Positions 1-8,384 of a DNA stretch of 64,000 bases are shown piece by piece. A program made the translations under genes and the position numbers. The stretch is from a marine actinobacterium PHSC20C1 (GTDB lineage Bacteria; Actinomycetota; Actinomycetes; Actinomycetales; Microbacteriaceae). The notes beneath the pieces were generated by a model. The model was not told the DNA's origin, did no database searches, and was given only the letters and a program-made list of their open reading frames with translations. How positions within the stretch are numbered: position 1 is the first letter of the stretch; each line of letters opens with the position of its first letter. The stretch is taken from the NCBI GenBank assembly GCA_000153145.1, contig CH672415.1, positions 1,240,750 to 1,304,749 of the forward strand, given 5' to 3'.

Positions 1-918
1 GTCATCAGCACGGCAAACCCCAACGTTGACTTCTTGCCTGGCTACTATCTCAACAAGAGCCACGGCATCCCCTACGTTATGGACTACCGCGACACGTGGC
101 ATCTCGATATGTACCGAGGTTCGCGAATCGGCTCGCGATCTTCCCGCTCCGCGCGCTGGGAAAGAAAGCTAATAAAACACTCGAGCGAAGTGTGGTTCGT
201 CAACAAGCCAATTCTCGAGTGGCATGCCAAAGAATTTCCCGCAGACGCCGCAAAATTCCACGTCGTCACCAACGGCTTCGATCCGGAATATCTGCAGGGT
301 CAAGTTGACCGCATATCGTCTGCAGCCGGACTTACCTATGGGTACTTGGGCACAATTTATGGCCCAATGCCTGTTCGCGAGACGCTTGAGGGATGGCGGC
401 AAGCGCGCAAACTCTCTCCAATTTTGGCGAAGTCAACGCTAGAGATCCACGGTCGCCTTGGGCACTATTCCGTACCCAATGCGGAGATCCTAGAACTCAT
501 CGAGAGCTACGCCGGTGACGGTGTTCGCTATATGGGAATCGTTAGCAAGACACAGGTTGCCGAGGTGTACTCCCGGTTCGACGCGCTGCTTCTCATCCTT
601 GGCCAGAGCACCTACATTACGAGCGGCAAGGTCTTCGAGTACGCAGGAACCGGCCTTCCCATCGCATCACTGCACCACCCAGAGACCGCTTCGACCACCG
701 TGCTGCAGGACTACCCACGGTGGGTTGCAGCGGCAGATGTTTCCGTCGACAGTTTCGCTAACGCCATCGTTGAGCTCAGTACGATGGCGCTTGACTCAGA
801 TTCAAACGCTCAGGATGAGGCAAGAGAGTCCGCGGCTCAATTCGAGCGGTTGAGGCAACTCGAACCTCGGATCTCAGAGTGGACTCGTCAAGTGATGTCA
901 GAAGGTGGCAACAAGTGA
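1..918 (+). CDS. Glycosyltransferase, GT4-like (5' end outside window)
   Basis: The frame is open from base 1, so the true start lies upstream and the N-terminal Rossmann half is partly missing. The visible part begins with an acceptor-side segment (PYVMDYRDTW) followed by a linker and the C-terminal nucleotide-sugar domain. The latter has the typical GKVFEYAGTGLPI stretch, where a Glu-containing loop contacts the donor in GT-B enzymes of the GT4 type. It probably transfers a sugar onto a cell-surface glycan, as the surrounding genes are glycan genes. The donor cannot be read from the sequence. The stop overlaps the start of the next ORF (GTGA), so the two are probably co-translated. Confidence 0.75.
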   Translation, partial: VISTANPNVDFLPGYYLNKSHGIPYVMDYRDTWHLDMYRGSRIGSRSSRSARWERKLIKHSSEVWFVNKPILEWHAKEFPADAAKFHVVTNGFDPEYLQGQVDRISSAAGLTYGYLGTIYGPMPVRETLEGWRQARKLSPILAKSTLEIHGRLGHYSVPNAEILELIESYAGDGVRYMGIVSKTQVAEVYSRFDALLLILGQSTYITSGKVFEYAGTGLPIASLHHPETASTTVLQDYPRWVAAADVSVDSFANAIVELSTMALDSDSNAQDEARESAAQFERLRQLEPRISEWTRQVMSEGGNK

Positions 919-1421
919 CACCCCTAACGGTGCTACTCCTCGTGGCCAACGATAGTGAAGCAACTGAGCGACTTGGGTCTCAATACCAGTCTGCGGGCCT
1001 TGCAGAAGCGATTGCCGCCGCGGTTAACCGCAACGTGGTGCTCACTATCGCCACACGCAACCCCGAAAAACACGCCAACAAGTCATACTCCCGCGACGCG
1101 ATTATCCACTCCATGCGAGCAGAACGTGCGCCTCTAGTTGACCGACTCCTGTTGGTGATGGGTGCGGAGAAGTTGCGCACAACTTTGTCCACGTCTCCGA
1201 TCGGCCGGCTCATTAACTCACTGAGCGCAACCGACCCATCCCGCATTTTTGCCAGGGCCTACCGGCAAAAACCTGCGAACGCTTCCGGGCACTTCGATCT
1301 CGTGATTGCGTTCGACACCGCCGCAATCCGAACAGCGTGGTCGTTCAATAAGCGCGACAGCACGACTGCCGCGGTCTTCGGCGACGCTGCCGCGATCGCC
1401 TACCTTCGCGATAACAATTAG
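915..1421 (+). CDS. Unassigned protein in glycan cluster
   Basis: GTG start overlapping the previous stop, with an AGAAGGTGG ribosome site 5 bases upstream; 168 residues. I do not recognise the family. The N-terminus (TPLTVLLLVANDSE) and the later LVIAFDTAAIRTAW segment resemble beta-strand/loop elements of GT-B glycosyltransferase N-domains, but no C-terminal donor-binding domain follows. It could be a stand-alone N-domain, a truncated glycosyltransferase or an unrelated small protein. No signal peptide or membrane helix is obvious. It ends 12 bases before the convergent ABC exporter stop, with no terminator between them. Confidence 0.5.
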   Translation: MTPLTVLLLVANDSEATERLGSQYQSAGLAEAIAAAVNRNVVLTIATRNPEKHANKSYSRDAIIHSMRAERAPLVDRLLLVMGAEKLRTTLSTSPIGRLINSLSATDPSRIFARAYRQKPANASGHFDLVIAFDTAAIRTAWSFNKRDSTTAAVFGDAAAIAYLRDNN

Positions 1422-1433
1422 TCGCTCTTCGCG

Positions 1434-3212
1434 CTAGCTGATCCCCGCGAGTGCCGCCTGCTCCGCGAACTCGGGAACCTGCGATACCAACTCTTCAAAC
1501 GTTCCGACTGCCACGATCCGACCATCCTGCATGAAGCACACTTGGTCATTATCGCGAATCGTCGAAAGCCGATGAGCTACCGAGACAATCGTAATTTCAC
1601 CCCGGAGTGAACGGATCGCTGACGCGACATCCGACTCGGTTTTCGTATCGAGCGCACTCGTTGCTTCATCAAGCACGAGAATCAGAGGGTCAGAGTAGAG
1701 AGCGCGCGCAATGCCGAGTCGTTGACGTTGTCCACCCGAGAGAGACATTCCTCGCTCCCCCACAGCCGAGTTCATTCCCTCGGGGCGCGACTCAACCGTC
1801 GTCCACAGCTGAGCACGTCGAAGCGCACTCTCGACTCGCTCCGCATCAAAATCGGTATTCCACACAAGCGCGACATTCTGCGCTATCGATCCCTCAAAAA
1901 TCGCCACGTCCTGGGGAACGTACCCAACGCGGGCCCTCCACGACGCCAGCACATTCTCCAAAGGCTCGCCATCGAGCTGGATCAGGCCGTCGGATGGAAC
2001 CAAGAGCCCGAGAAGGATGTCAACAAGGGTGCTCTTTCCTGCGCCCGATGATCCGACCAAGCCCAGGGTGCTCCCCATTGGTATGGACAGATTGACATCG
2101 TCAATAGCGGGAGCTGCCGAGCCGTCGTAGGTGAAGCTCACGTTCTTAAGCTCGAGTGACTTTGGCGACTCACTAATGGGGTCGTGGCCAATGGTCTCTG
2201 CCCGCTCGATGTAAACGCGTGACTGGTAAATGTCATCAATAACCGCTTGCACGTGCGGTGAGCTCGCGTGGGTGACGGTCAAAACCGACTGAAAACCGGT
2301 AAGCGCTGGCACAAGTCGGAACCCGGCAACGCCGAAAATCGCGATAGCGGCCAACGCATCCGCAAGGCCACCTCCGACATAAGCAAAGCCACCGACCAAC
2401 AAGAAGCCACCGATGAGGGCTGCATCCAAGACAAATTTGGGCACTGCAGAGAGGAAATTAATGTTCGCTCGTGCTCGCGTTGTGTGGATGCGGTTGGAGT
2501 GCACAACCTCTGCGACTTCGGATGCCTTATTGCGGAGAGTGATCTCCTTGAGCGCCGACACCATGTCAGTCATCAGGGTAGCTACCGCGAACGAGTAGTC
2601 GCGGTTAGCGCGGCCAGCCTGGACTGACTTGCGCGATACGACGACCGCGAGCATTACGGCCATTGCGCCCAAGTAGAGCACGGTAATGAGCGCTGTCGCC
2701 GGCTGCGCAATAACGAGCACAGCAAAAATCGACACCGCCGTAATCACGAGCGTCGGCATTGTCATTGCCGGCAACAAGAAGGAAGAAATTGTGTTGGCAA
2801 TCCCTACGTCGGCCAAGCGCACCAACTGGGCTGTACTGCGCTTGAGACGGTCGGACCATGGCGCCCTGATGTAGGCGTTGAAAAGCTTGTCGCCGATCTC
2901 AAGCTCGTACGATGCGAAGCGACGAGTCGCAACCCACTGGAGACTGATGCTCAGAATCGACTTCGTGATGATTAGGAGAGAAACCGTAAGCACGATCCAC
3001 ACATAGTTTTCCGAGGCCACTGCACCGACGATCGGAAGCTGTACCGGAAGGTTCGCGACCATCGAACTCAGCGAGATCGCGAGGAGTCCAAGTGCAGCAA
3101 TGTCGAGAATCGCCAGAGAGGTCGACGCCGCGATGTAACCCCACAAGAATCTCTGTGCACGCTCTGGAAGCAGCGGTACGAGTTCCCGGAGTGTCCTAAG
3201 TATCAATCTCAT
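1434..3212 (-). CDS. ABC exporter, fused permease and ATPase (polymer/lipid-glycan export)
   Basis: A 592-residue half-transporter: about six membrane helices in the first 310 residues, then one ATPase domain. Walker A is VGSSGAGKST, the signature is LSGGQRQRLGIARAL, Walker B is LILVLDEATSALD and the switch histidine is in SVAHRLS. The architecture matches MsbA/PglK-type exporters that flip lipid-linked sugars. With glycosyltransferases on both sides, a glycan or lipid-linked oligosaccharide is the likely cargo (inference). The start overlaps the upstream glycosyltransferase stop (ATGA), so it belongs to the minus-strand operon that runs down from the N-acetyltransferase gene. Confidence 0.88.
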   Translation of the reverse strand: MRLILRTLRELVPLLPERAQRFLWGYIAASTSLAILDIAALGLLAISLSSMVANLPVQLPIVGAVASENYVWIVLTVSLLIITKSILSISLQWVATRRFASYELEIGDKLFNAYIRAPWSDRLKRSTAQLVRLADVGIANTISSFLLPAMTMPTLVITAVSIFAVLVIAQPATALITVLYLGAMAVMLAVVVSRKSVQAGRANRDYSFAVATLMTDMVSALKEITLRNKASEVAEVVHSNRIHTTRARANINFLSAVPKFVLDAALIGGFLLVGGFAYVGGGLADALAAIAIFGVAGFRLVPALTGFQSVLTVTHASSPHVQAVIDDIYQSRVYIERAETIGHDPISESPKSLELKNVSFTYDGSAAPAIDDVNLSIPMGSTLGLVGSSGAGKSTLVDILLGLLVPSDGLIQLDGEPLENVLASWRARVGYVPQDVAIFEGSIAQNVALVWNTDFDAERVESALRRAQLWTTVESRPEGMNSAVGERGMSLSGGQRQRLGIARALYSDPLILVLDEATSALDTKTESDVASAIRSLRGEITIVSVAHRLSTIRDNDQVCFMQDGRIVAVGTFEELVSQVPEFAEQAALAGIS

Positions 3213-4462
3213 CGTTTCTCGTTCCTAGCTTGAGGCTCTTCGCTCGCGGTCGTGCCTGAGACAAACGTAGTGTCAATAATGAACTGGGCGCCTGCACGTG
3301 CAATTGCCGTAATTGACACGGCCTGACCTGCACGTTCGGCAAGGGCGCCGCGCGCGGCGGCGTCTGTTTCAGTAGTGAGTGCAGCAATCATCGCGTCAGC
3401 GACCTTGACTGAGCTGTAGTCAGCCACCCAGCCAGCATCAAGGTCTGAGACGAACTGAGCACCCGGACCTGCTCCGGCAAATATTGCCGGCGTTCCGCAC
3501 GCAACAGAGGCATAAAGTTTGGTGGGAAAAGCAAGGTCGTAGCCTACCCCGGGCTTCACACTCGCGAGCGAGGCAACCGATGAACGCAACATTTCAGCGA
3601 CTCGAGCCGGAGGTACGCGGGGCAAGAACTCGACGGCGCCTTCCCCTAGACCCTTGCCACGTCGTTCCAACTCCGAACGATCGGCGCCTTGCCCAACGAA
3701 GATGATTCGCGCAGTGGGGTGAGTTTCACGCACGAGAGCTAAGGCATCAACGAAAATCGTTGCTCCATGAACTTCTGAGGCAGTTCCGGCATATAAAAAG
3801 TAGGGCGAATCGTGTGGATAGTGGATGCCCTGCTCAGCAAAAAGGTCAGTATCGACTCCGTTGCCAACTTCTTTCACTCTCTCAGCTACGCCTAGTTCGG
3901 CGAGCCGTTGAGTGACTGTCGATGAAACTGAGAGAACTCCCGCAGCGCCCAGAAGCGCCCAGAGCTCGACCGCGCGAACTGCCTTCACTACGACACTGTT
4001 CGCCACCGTAACCGACGCGTCAGACCAGATATCGGCGGCGTAGTAGAAGTAAGGAATCCGACGAATTGCGCAGACGACGCGGACGACTGCTGCCGTCGTT
4101 GGGGGCGGCTCGACCACGACGGCGGCGATTCCGCGCGAAAACATCAGGCGAAAGACCAGCGGCACGTCAAAGCTCAAATACTGCAAGTAGCCACGGACGT
4201 AGCCGTCTTTATTGCGCACAACCGGGAAGCGCCGAATCTCGACCTCGCTATCGACGGCGTCATTCGCAGCATCCGCCTCCGAGGTGAATGTAGAAGTAAT
4301 GACGACCGTGCGCGCTCCGGAACGCGCCAATGCGTTGGCAAGAGCCGCGAGACGGAACGATGCCGCCGCGGGCTCTGGCGCGAATATTCGTGACGCAATT
4401 GCCACCGCTCCGCGCACGCGCGGGTCACGGCGATCGGAGCGCACAGTGGGGTTCACGCTCAT
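3209..4462 (-). CDS. Glycosyltransferase family 4
   Basis: 417 residues with GT-B architecture. The N-domain begins after a short basic leader with IASRIFAPEPAAASFRLAALA. A linker segment NGVDTDLF marks the start of the donor domain, which contains YAGTASEVHG, IIFVGQGADR and a C-terminal segment FPTKLYASVACGTPAIF, the GT4 sugar-nucleotide loop. It probably adds one sugar to the lipid-linked or wall glycan. It sits 3 bases after the Gfo/Idh oxidoreductase gene, so its donor may be the diacetamido-uronic acid made by the three upstream enzymes (inference). The A/V-rich insert MFSRGIAAVVVEPPP is typical of actinobacterial members. Confidence 0.85.
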   Translation of the reverse strand: MSVNPTVRSDRRDPRVRGAVAIASRIFAPEPAAASFRLAALANALARSGARTVVITSTFTSEADAANDAVDSEVEIRRFPVVRNKDGYVRGYLQYLSFDVPLVFRLMFSRGIAAVVVEPPPTTAAVVRVVCAIRRIPYFYYAADIWSDASVTVANSVVVKAVRAVELWALLGAAGVLSVSSTVTQRLAELGVAERVKEVGNGVDTDLFAEQGIHYPHDSPYFLYAGTASEVHGATIFVDALALVRETHPTARIIFVGQGADRSELERRGKGLGEGAVEFLPRVPPARVAEMLRSSVASLASVKPGVGYDLAFPTKLYASVACGTPAIFAGAGPGAQFVSDLDAGWVADYSSVKVADAMIAALTTETDAAARGALAERAGQAVSITAIARAGAQFIIDTTFVSGTTASEEPQARNEKR

Positions 4463-4465
4463 GGC

Positions 4466-5452
4466 TCAAAAACTCACGGACTGTCCCGTTCGCGCGGACT
4501 CAATCACGCCCTCAACTACAGCGAGGGTTCGCTGTCCTTGCTGCATCGTCACGATCTCGCTCGGAAGTCCAAGGACAGCGTCGCGGAATGCCTCGTGTTC
4601 TACCCGAAGTGGCTCGCGCTTCGGGAATGCGTAGCGTGTGACATCCCCCTCGCTAACGCCCCGGAATGCCGTGACAGACTCCCATTCCAAGGGGAAAGTG
4701 CCGTTGGCGTAGAAGGTCAGGTCTCCCGTGGAGGTGTCAGCGACAAAAGTTCCGGTTTCACCGGTCACAATCGTGACTCGCTCCTTCATTGGGCTGAGCC
4801 AATTGACAACGTGGTTGACGATAATGCCATTCGCCAAGCGGCCCGAGGCAATGATCATGTCTTCGTATTCGCGCCCGCTCTTGAGCGCGGTCTGGGCGAA
4901 CACGGTGGAGTAGGTGCTCTGCGCAACCCAGGCGGTGAGGTCGATGTCGTGGGAGCCTAAGTCTTTACCAACACCGACATCAGCGATGCGAGCGGGGAAC
5001 GGGCCCTGGCGCCGTGTAGCGATCTGAAACACTTCGCCCAGGTCGCCTGCGGCGATTCGTTTCCGAAGTTGCTGGAGAGCAGGGTTGAACCGTTCGATGT
5101 GTCCAACGGCGCCGATGAGTCCAGCGGCGTCAAAAGCATCAACCATGCGCTGGCCGGCTTCGACGGTCTCGGCGATGGGCTTCTCCACCAGAGTGTGCAC
5201 ACCGGCGGCAGCAAGCTTGAGCGCTGCGTCCTCGTGAAAACGAGTCGGAACAGCAACGACAGCGATATCAATTCCCACCGCAATGAGGGACTCGATATCC
5301 GGGAGCACGGTCAGCTCACCGGCTACTCCGTGCGGATCTCCGCCTGGATCGGCGATTGCTACCAGCTCGACACCATCGATTTCTCGAAGCACGCGCGCAT
5401 GGTGTCGGCCCATCATCCCGACGCCGAGCAGCCCGGCGCGCAACGCTGCCAT
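4466..5452 (-). CDS. Gfo/Idh/MocA oxidoreductase, likely UDP-GlcNAcA 3-dehydrogenase (WlbA/WbpB-like)
   Basis: 328 residues. An N-terminal NAD-binding Rossmann fold (GVGMMGRHHARVL, with ADPGGD after beta-2) precedes the EKP motif (LVEKPIAET) that carries the conserved catalytic Lys of the Gfo/Idh family. GHIERFNPALQQL follows; the GHxERFNP motif is known from WlbA/WbpB enzymes, which oxidise C3 of UDP-N-acetylglucosaminuronic acid. Its stop/start junctions are tight: the ATG shares one base with the upstream aminotransferase stop. Together with the aminotransferase and acetyltransferase it forms the core of the 3-amino-sugar pathway. The exact substrate is inferred from the motif and neighbours. 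Confidence 0.85.
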   Translation of the reverse strand: MAALRAGLLGVGMMGRHHARVLREIDGVELVAIADPGGDPHGVAGELTVLPDIESLIAVGIDIAVVAVPTRFHEDAALKLAAAGVHTLVEKPIAETVEAGQRMVDAFDAAGLIGAVGHIERFNPALQQLRKRIAAGDLGEVFQIATRRQGPFPARIADVGVGKDLGSHDIDLTAWVAQSTYSTVFAQTALKSGREYEDMIIASGRLANGIIVNHVVNWLSPMKERVTIVTGETGTFVADTSTGDLTFYANGTFPLEWESVTAFRGVSEGDVTRYAFPKREPLRVEHEAFRDAVLGLPSEIVTMQQGQRTLAVVEGVIESARTGQSVSF

Positions 5453-6552
5453 TAGCTTCCCGCCCCGGCGAGCGAGTTGACTGCGTTCACGATTCGCTCA
5501 AGATCTGCTTTCGACAGCGAGGGGTGGACGGGCAGCGAGAGAACCTCTTGGGCTGCTTTCTCAGTCTGCGGCAGTTCAAGATCGGGCGCGAAGCGTGTGA
5601 GCGACGGTAGTCGGTGATTGGGAATCGGATAGTAGATCCCCGAGGCAACAGCGAACTCTTCGCGCAGCGCTGCGGCGAAACCGTCACGGTCAGCTTCAAC
5701 GCGAATCGTGTACTGGTGATAAACATGCACCGCGTCGTCGGCAACCGGTGGCGTAACGACTCCTCGGAGATTCTCAGTGAAGAACGCAGCATTCGACTGA
5801 CGGGTTGCAGTCCACCCATCGACCTTGGTGAGTTGCACGCGGCCGATCGCTGCATGGATGTCGGTCATGCGCGCATTGAAGCCGATAACTTCGTTTTCAT
5901 ACTGGCGTTCCATGCCCTGATTACGCAGGAGCTTGGTTGCGCGAACAAGGTCGGCAGAATCGCACGCGACCATTCCACCTTCACCGCTCGTCATGTTTTT
6001 AGTTGGATACAGGCTGAACATGCCAAAAGTGCCAAACGTGCCAACTTTGCGTCCGCCCAATGACGCGCCGTGCGCTTGCGCTGCATCCTCAAAAATCATC
6101 AGATTGTGCTTGGTGGCTATGGCCTCGAGTTCAATCATCAATGCCGGATGCCCATAGAGATGCACGGGCATGATCGCTCGGGTTCGCGGGGTAATCGCCG
6201 CTTCGACCGCCGCCGGATCAATGCTGAAGTAGTCAGGTTCGATGTCTACAAAAACGGGTGTCGCGCCGGTGAGTGCGACCGAGTTTGCTGTCGCTGCGAA
6301 AGTGAATGAGGGAACGATGACTTCGTCGCCGGGACCGATGCCAGCGGCAAGTTGGCCGAGGTGTTGTCCGGCCGTTCCCGAGTTGACGGCAACACACGAG
6401 CGCCCGTCGACGAAATGTTCGCCAAACTCTTGCTCAAATGCGGCAACTTCAGGACCCTGCGCGATCATTCCGCTGCGCATAACCCTGTCGACGGCTGCCC
6501 GCTCGTCTTCGCCAATGATTGGTCGCGCTGCGGGGATGAGTTCTAAGCTCAT
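5452..6552 (-). CDS. DegT/DnrJ/EryC1/StrS aminotransferase (WlbE/WbpE-like)
   Basis: 366 residues from the ATG that overlaps the acetyltransferase stop (ATGA); a longer reading to an upstream start is possible but lies inside that gene. It is a PLP enzyme of the sugar aminotransferase family. AVNSGTAGQHLGQLAAGIGPGDEV opens the cofactor site, FEDAAQAHGA carries the PLP-ring Asp/Gln, and SLYPTKNMTSGEGG holds the Schiff-base Lys. It is predicted to transaminate the 3-keto group formed by the next enzyme in the operon, with glutamate as likely donor. The family also includes antibiotic-sugar enzymes, but the neighbours favour a UDP-3-amino-uronic acid. Confidence 0.87.
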   Translation of the reverse strand: MSLELIPAARPIIGEDERAAVDRVMRSGMIAQGPEVAAFEQEFGEHFVDGRSCVAVNSGTAGQHLGQLAAGIGPGDEVIVPSFTFAATANSVALTGATPVFVDIEPDYFSIDPAAVEAAITPRTRAIMPVHLYGHPALMIELEAIATKHNLMIFEDAAQAHGASLGGRKVGTFGTFGMFSLYPTKNMTSGEGGMVACDSADLVRATKLLRNQGMERQYENEVIGFNARMTDIHAAIGRVQLTKVDGWTATRQSNAAFFTENLRGVVTPPVADDAVHVYHQYTIRVEADRDGFAAALREEFAVASGIYYPIPNHRLPSLTRFAPDLELPQTEKAAQEVLSLPVHPSLSKADLERIVNAVNSLAGAGS

Positions 6553-7157
6553 GCGGACACTTCCTCTCTCAAAACTCCATCGATCTCGATGTACTTCTCG
6601 CCGGTCTGCGGGCACTCCCAGGCGTTCTCCGTTTCGACGAGACGCATTCCCGACTTACCGACCCACCCGATTCTTCGCGCTGGTACGCCAGCCACTAGCG
6701 CGAAGTCAGGAACGTCTCGCGTGACGACGGCGCCTGCTGCGACAGTCGCCCACCGCCCGACTTCGACGGGAGCGACGCACACGGCGCGCGCGCCAATTGA
6801 AGCGCCCGTTCTGATGGTGACGCCGACGGGAGTCCAATCATCAGCGCTCTTCAATGAGCCATCAGAGGATATCGCGCGGGGATAGGTGTCATTGGTGAGA
6901 ACCACAGCGGGGCCGATAAATACGCCAGCCTCCAGGATCGCCGGCTCATAGACGAGCGCGTAGTTCTGAACTTTGCAGTTGTTACCGAGAACTACACCAG
7001 AACCGATGTACGCGCCCCTGCCGACGATGCACTGCGTGCCGAGCACGGCATTTTCCCGCACTTGTGCAAGATGCCACACGGAGCTACCCGGGCCGATTTG
7101 CGCACTAGCTGCTACATCTGCCGAGGGCTCAACCCTCGCATCTGACAATTCATCCAC
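6549..7157 (-). CDS. Left-handed beta-helix N-acetyltransferase (WlbB/WbpD-like)
   Basis: Hexapeptide-repeat acyltransferase. Imperfect [LIV]-G-x4 turns run through PSADVAASAQIGPGSS, AVLGTQCIVGRGAYIGSGVVLGNN and RTGASIGARAVCVAPVEVG, with an ATVAAGAVVTRDVPDFALVAGVPARRIG C-cap typical of acetyl-CoA-dependent sugar N-acetyltransferases. A start at the GTG before DELSDARVEP gives 202 residues and puts the first coil where homologues have it; a TTG 45 bases further upstream is an alternative. It should acetylate the 3-amino group made by the aminotransferase. It is the first gene of the minus-strand operon and diverges from the GT2 gene. Confidence 0.82.
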   Translation of the reverse strand: MDELSDARVEPSADVAASAQIGPGSSVWHLAQVRENAVLGTQCIVGRGAYIGSGVVLGNNCKVQNYALVYEPAILEAGVFIGPAVVLTNDTYPRAISSDGSLKSADDWTPVGVTIRTGASIGARAVCVAPVEVGRWATVAAGAVVTRDVPDFALVAGVPARRIGWVGKSGMRLVETENAWECPQTGEKYIEIDGVLREEVSA

Positions 7158-7222
7158 AGGAAATGTGACTCCAAAAATTGCGGCAGGAATGCCGAACTCC
7201 AAGGTTATCGCGTTCTGACAGA

Positions 7223-7939
7223 ATGGACGCTATGCATACCGAATCAAGCTGCGAGGCCGCGGCGCCAGGACTCGACTATTCGACTTGGATCGTTATTCCC
7301 CTCTATAACGAAGCTTCGGTGATCGCCGGTGTTGTTTCGGAGCTGCTCGGCCAGTTCGCGAACGTGGTGTGCGTAGACGATGGCAGCACGGATGGTTCAG
7401 CACAGGCCGCCCTTGACGCTGGCGCGAGGGTGCTCACCCATCCGCTCAATCTTGGGCAGGGCGCCGCGCTGCAAACTGCAATCTCGTATGCAGTAGCTCA
7501 GCCGGGCTGCGAGCACATCATTACGTTCGACGCCGATGGGCAACACCGCATCATCGATGCACTCCACATGCTTGAGCGAGCGCGGGAAGAGAAGCTAGAC
7601 ATCGTCTTCGGTTCTCGATTCTTGGATGACCGCACTAACCCCGGAATCCTGAAACGCATCGTCTTGAAAACTGCGGTTGGTGTCACCAATCTCACCACTG
7701 GTCTAAAACTAACCGATGCCCACAACGGGCTCAGAGTACTCAGCGCTGAAGCTGCATCACGAATCAACCTTCAACAAGATCGCATGGCCCACGCGACGGA
7801 GATCGTTTTGCAACTCGGTCGCACGAGACTTCCCTGGGGAGAGAGCCCCGTAGAAGTGCTCTACACCGACTACTCAAAAGCAAAGGGTCAGTCGTTGCTC
7901 AACTCGATCAACATTCTCTTCGATCTCGTAGTGAACTAG
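7223..7939 (+). CDS. Glycosyltransferase family 2, dolichyl-phosphate-sugar-synthase type
   Basis: A single GT-A domain. It opens with WIVIPLYNEASVI, followed by the nucleotide-binding VCVDDGSTDGS and the metal-binding FDADGQH (a DxD-type motif). NPGILKRIVLK and LTDAHNGLRVLS are typical of DPM1-like enzymes that charge a polyprenyl phosphate with a sugar. No transmembrane tail is visible. The start is uncertain between two ATGs nine bases apart, neither with a clear ribosome site. It is followed after 10 bases by a DUF2304 membrane protein, a pairing common in bacterial glycan loci, where the lipid-bound sugar is used outside the membrane. Confidence 0.85.
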   Translation: MDAMHTESSCEAAAPGLDYSTWIVIPLYNEASVIAGVVSELLGQFANVVCVDDGSTDGSAQAALDAGARVLTHPLNLGQGAALQTAISYAVAQPGCEHIITFDADGQHRIIDALHMLERAREEKLDIVFGSRFLDDRTNPGILKRIVLKTAVGVTNLTTGLKLTDAHNGLRVLSAEAASRINLQQDRMAHATEIVLQLGRTRLPWGESPVEVLYTDYSKAKGQSLLNSINILFDLVVN

Positions 7940-7949
7940 GGATACGCAC

Positions 7950-8315
7950 ATGCTCATTCAAATCATTCTGATCGTCGCATTGCTGGCAATCGCCTTCTAC
8001 TTGATTCGCGCAACCCCGAGCGCACGCCACCTAGCCGTTCGACGGATGCTCGTCTTTCTCGCGGTCATCGGCGGAGTCGTCGTTATTCTCTCCCCCGGTC
8101 TGCTGACCTCGGTTGCCAACGCCGTCGGCATCGGTCGAGGAACTGACCTCCTTCTTTACGGCTTCATCGTCGCTTTCTTGCTCTATGTCGTCACCGACTT
8201 CAAGCGATCAACCCAGCTCAGCCGCGCAAACACCCAGCTCGCGCGCAAGCTAACGCTCGCAGAAGCGCACTTGCAGGACGAAATCTCTCGGCGGGGTGCC
8301 AACCCCGACGACTAA
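7950..8315 (+). CDS. DUF2304-type small membrane protein
   Basis: 121 residues with three hydrophobic helices (about residues 2-20, 31-51 and 66-85), then a charged, probably coiled-coil C-terminus rich in Ala, Leu, Arg and Glu. The size, topology and position directly after a DPM-like GT2 match DUF2304 proteins. Their function is not established; they may anchor or assist the polyprenyl-phosphate glycosyltransferase. The two genes are 10 bases apart and surely form one transcription unit. Confidence 0.75.
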   Translation: MLIQIILIVALLAIAFYLIRATPSARHLAVRRMLVFLAVIGGVVVILSPGLLTSVANAVGIGRGTDLLLYGFIVAFLLYVVTDFKRSTQLSRANTQLARKLTLAEAHLQDEISRRGANPDD

Positions 8316-8384
8316 AGTCGACTACCTGACCACTTCGGTGTTTGCGGATCGCACACCACTTTCAACCAAAGGACTCGTTCTCTA

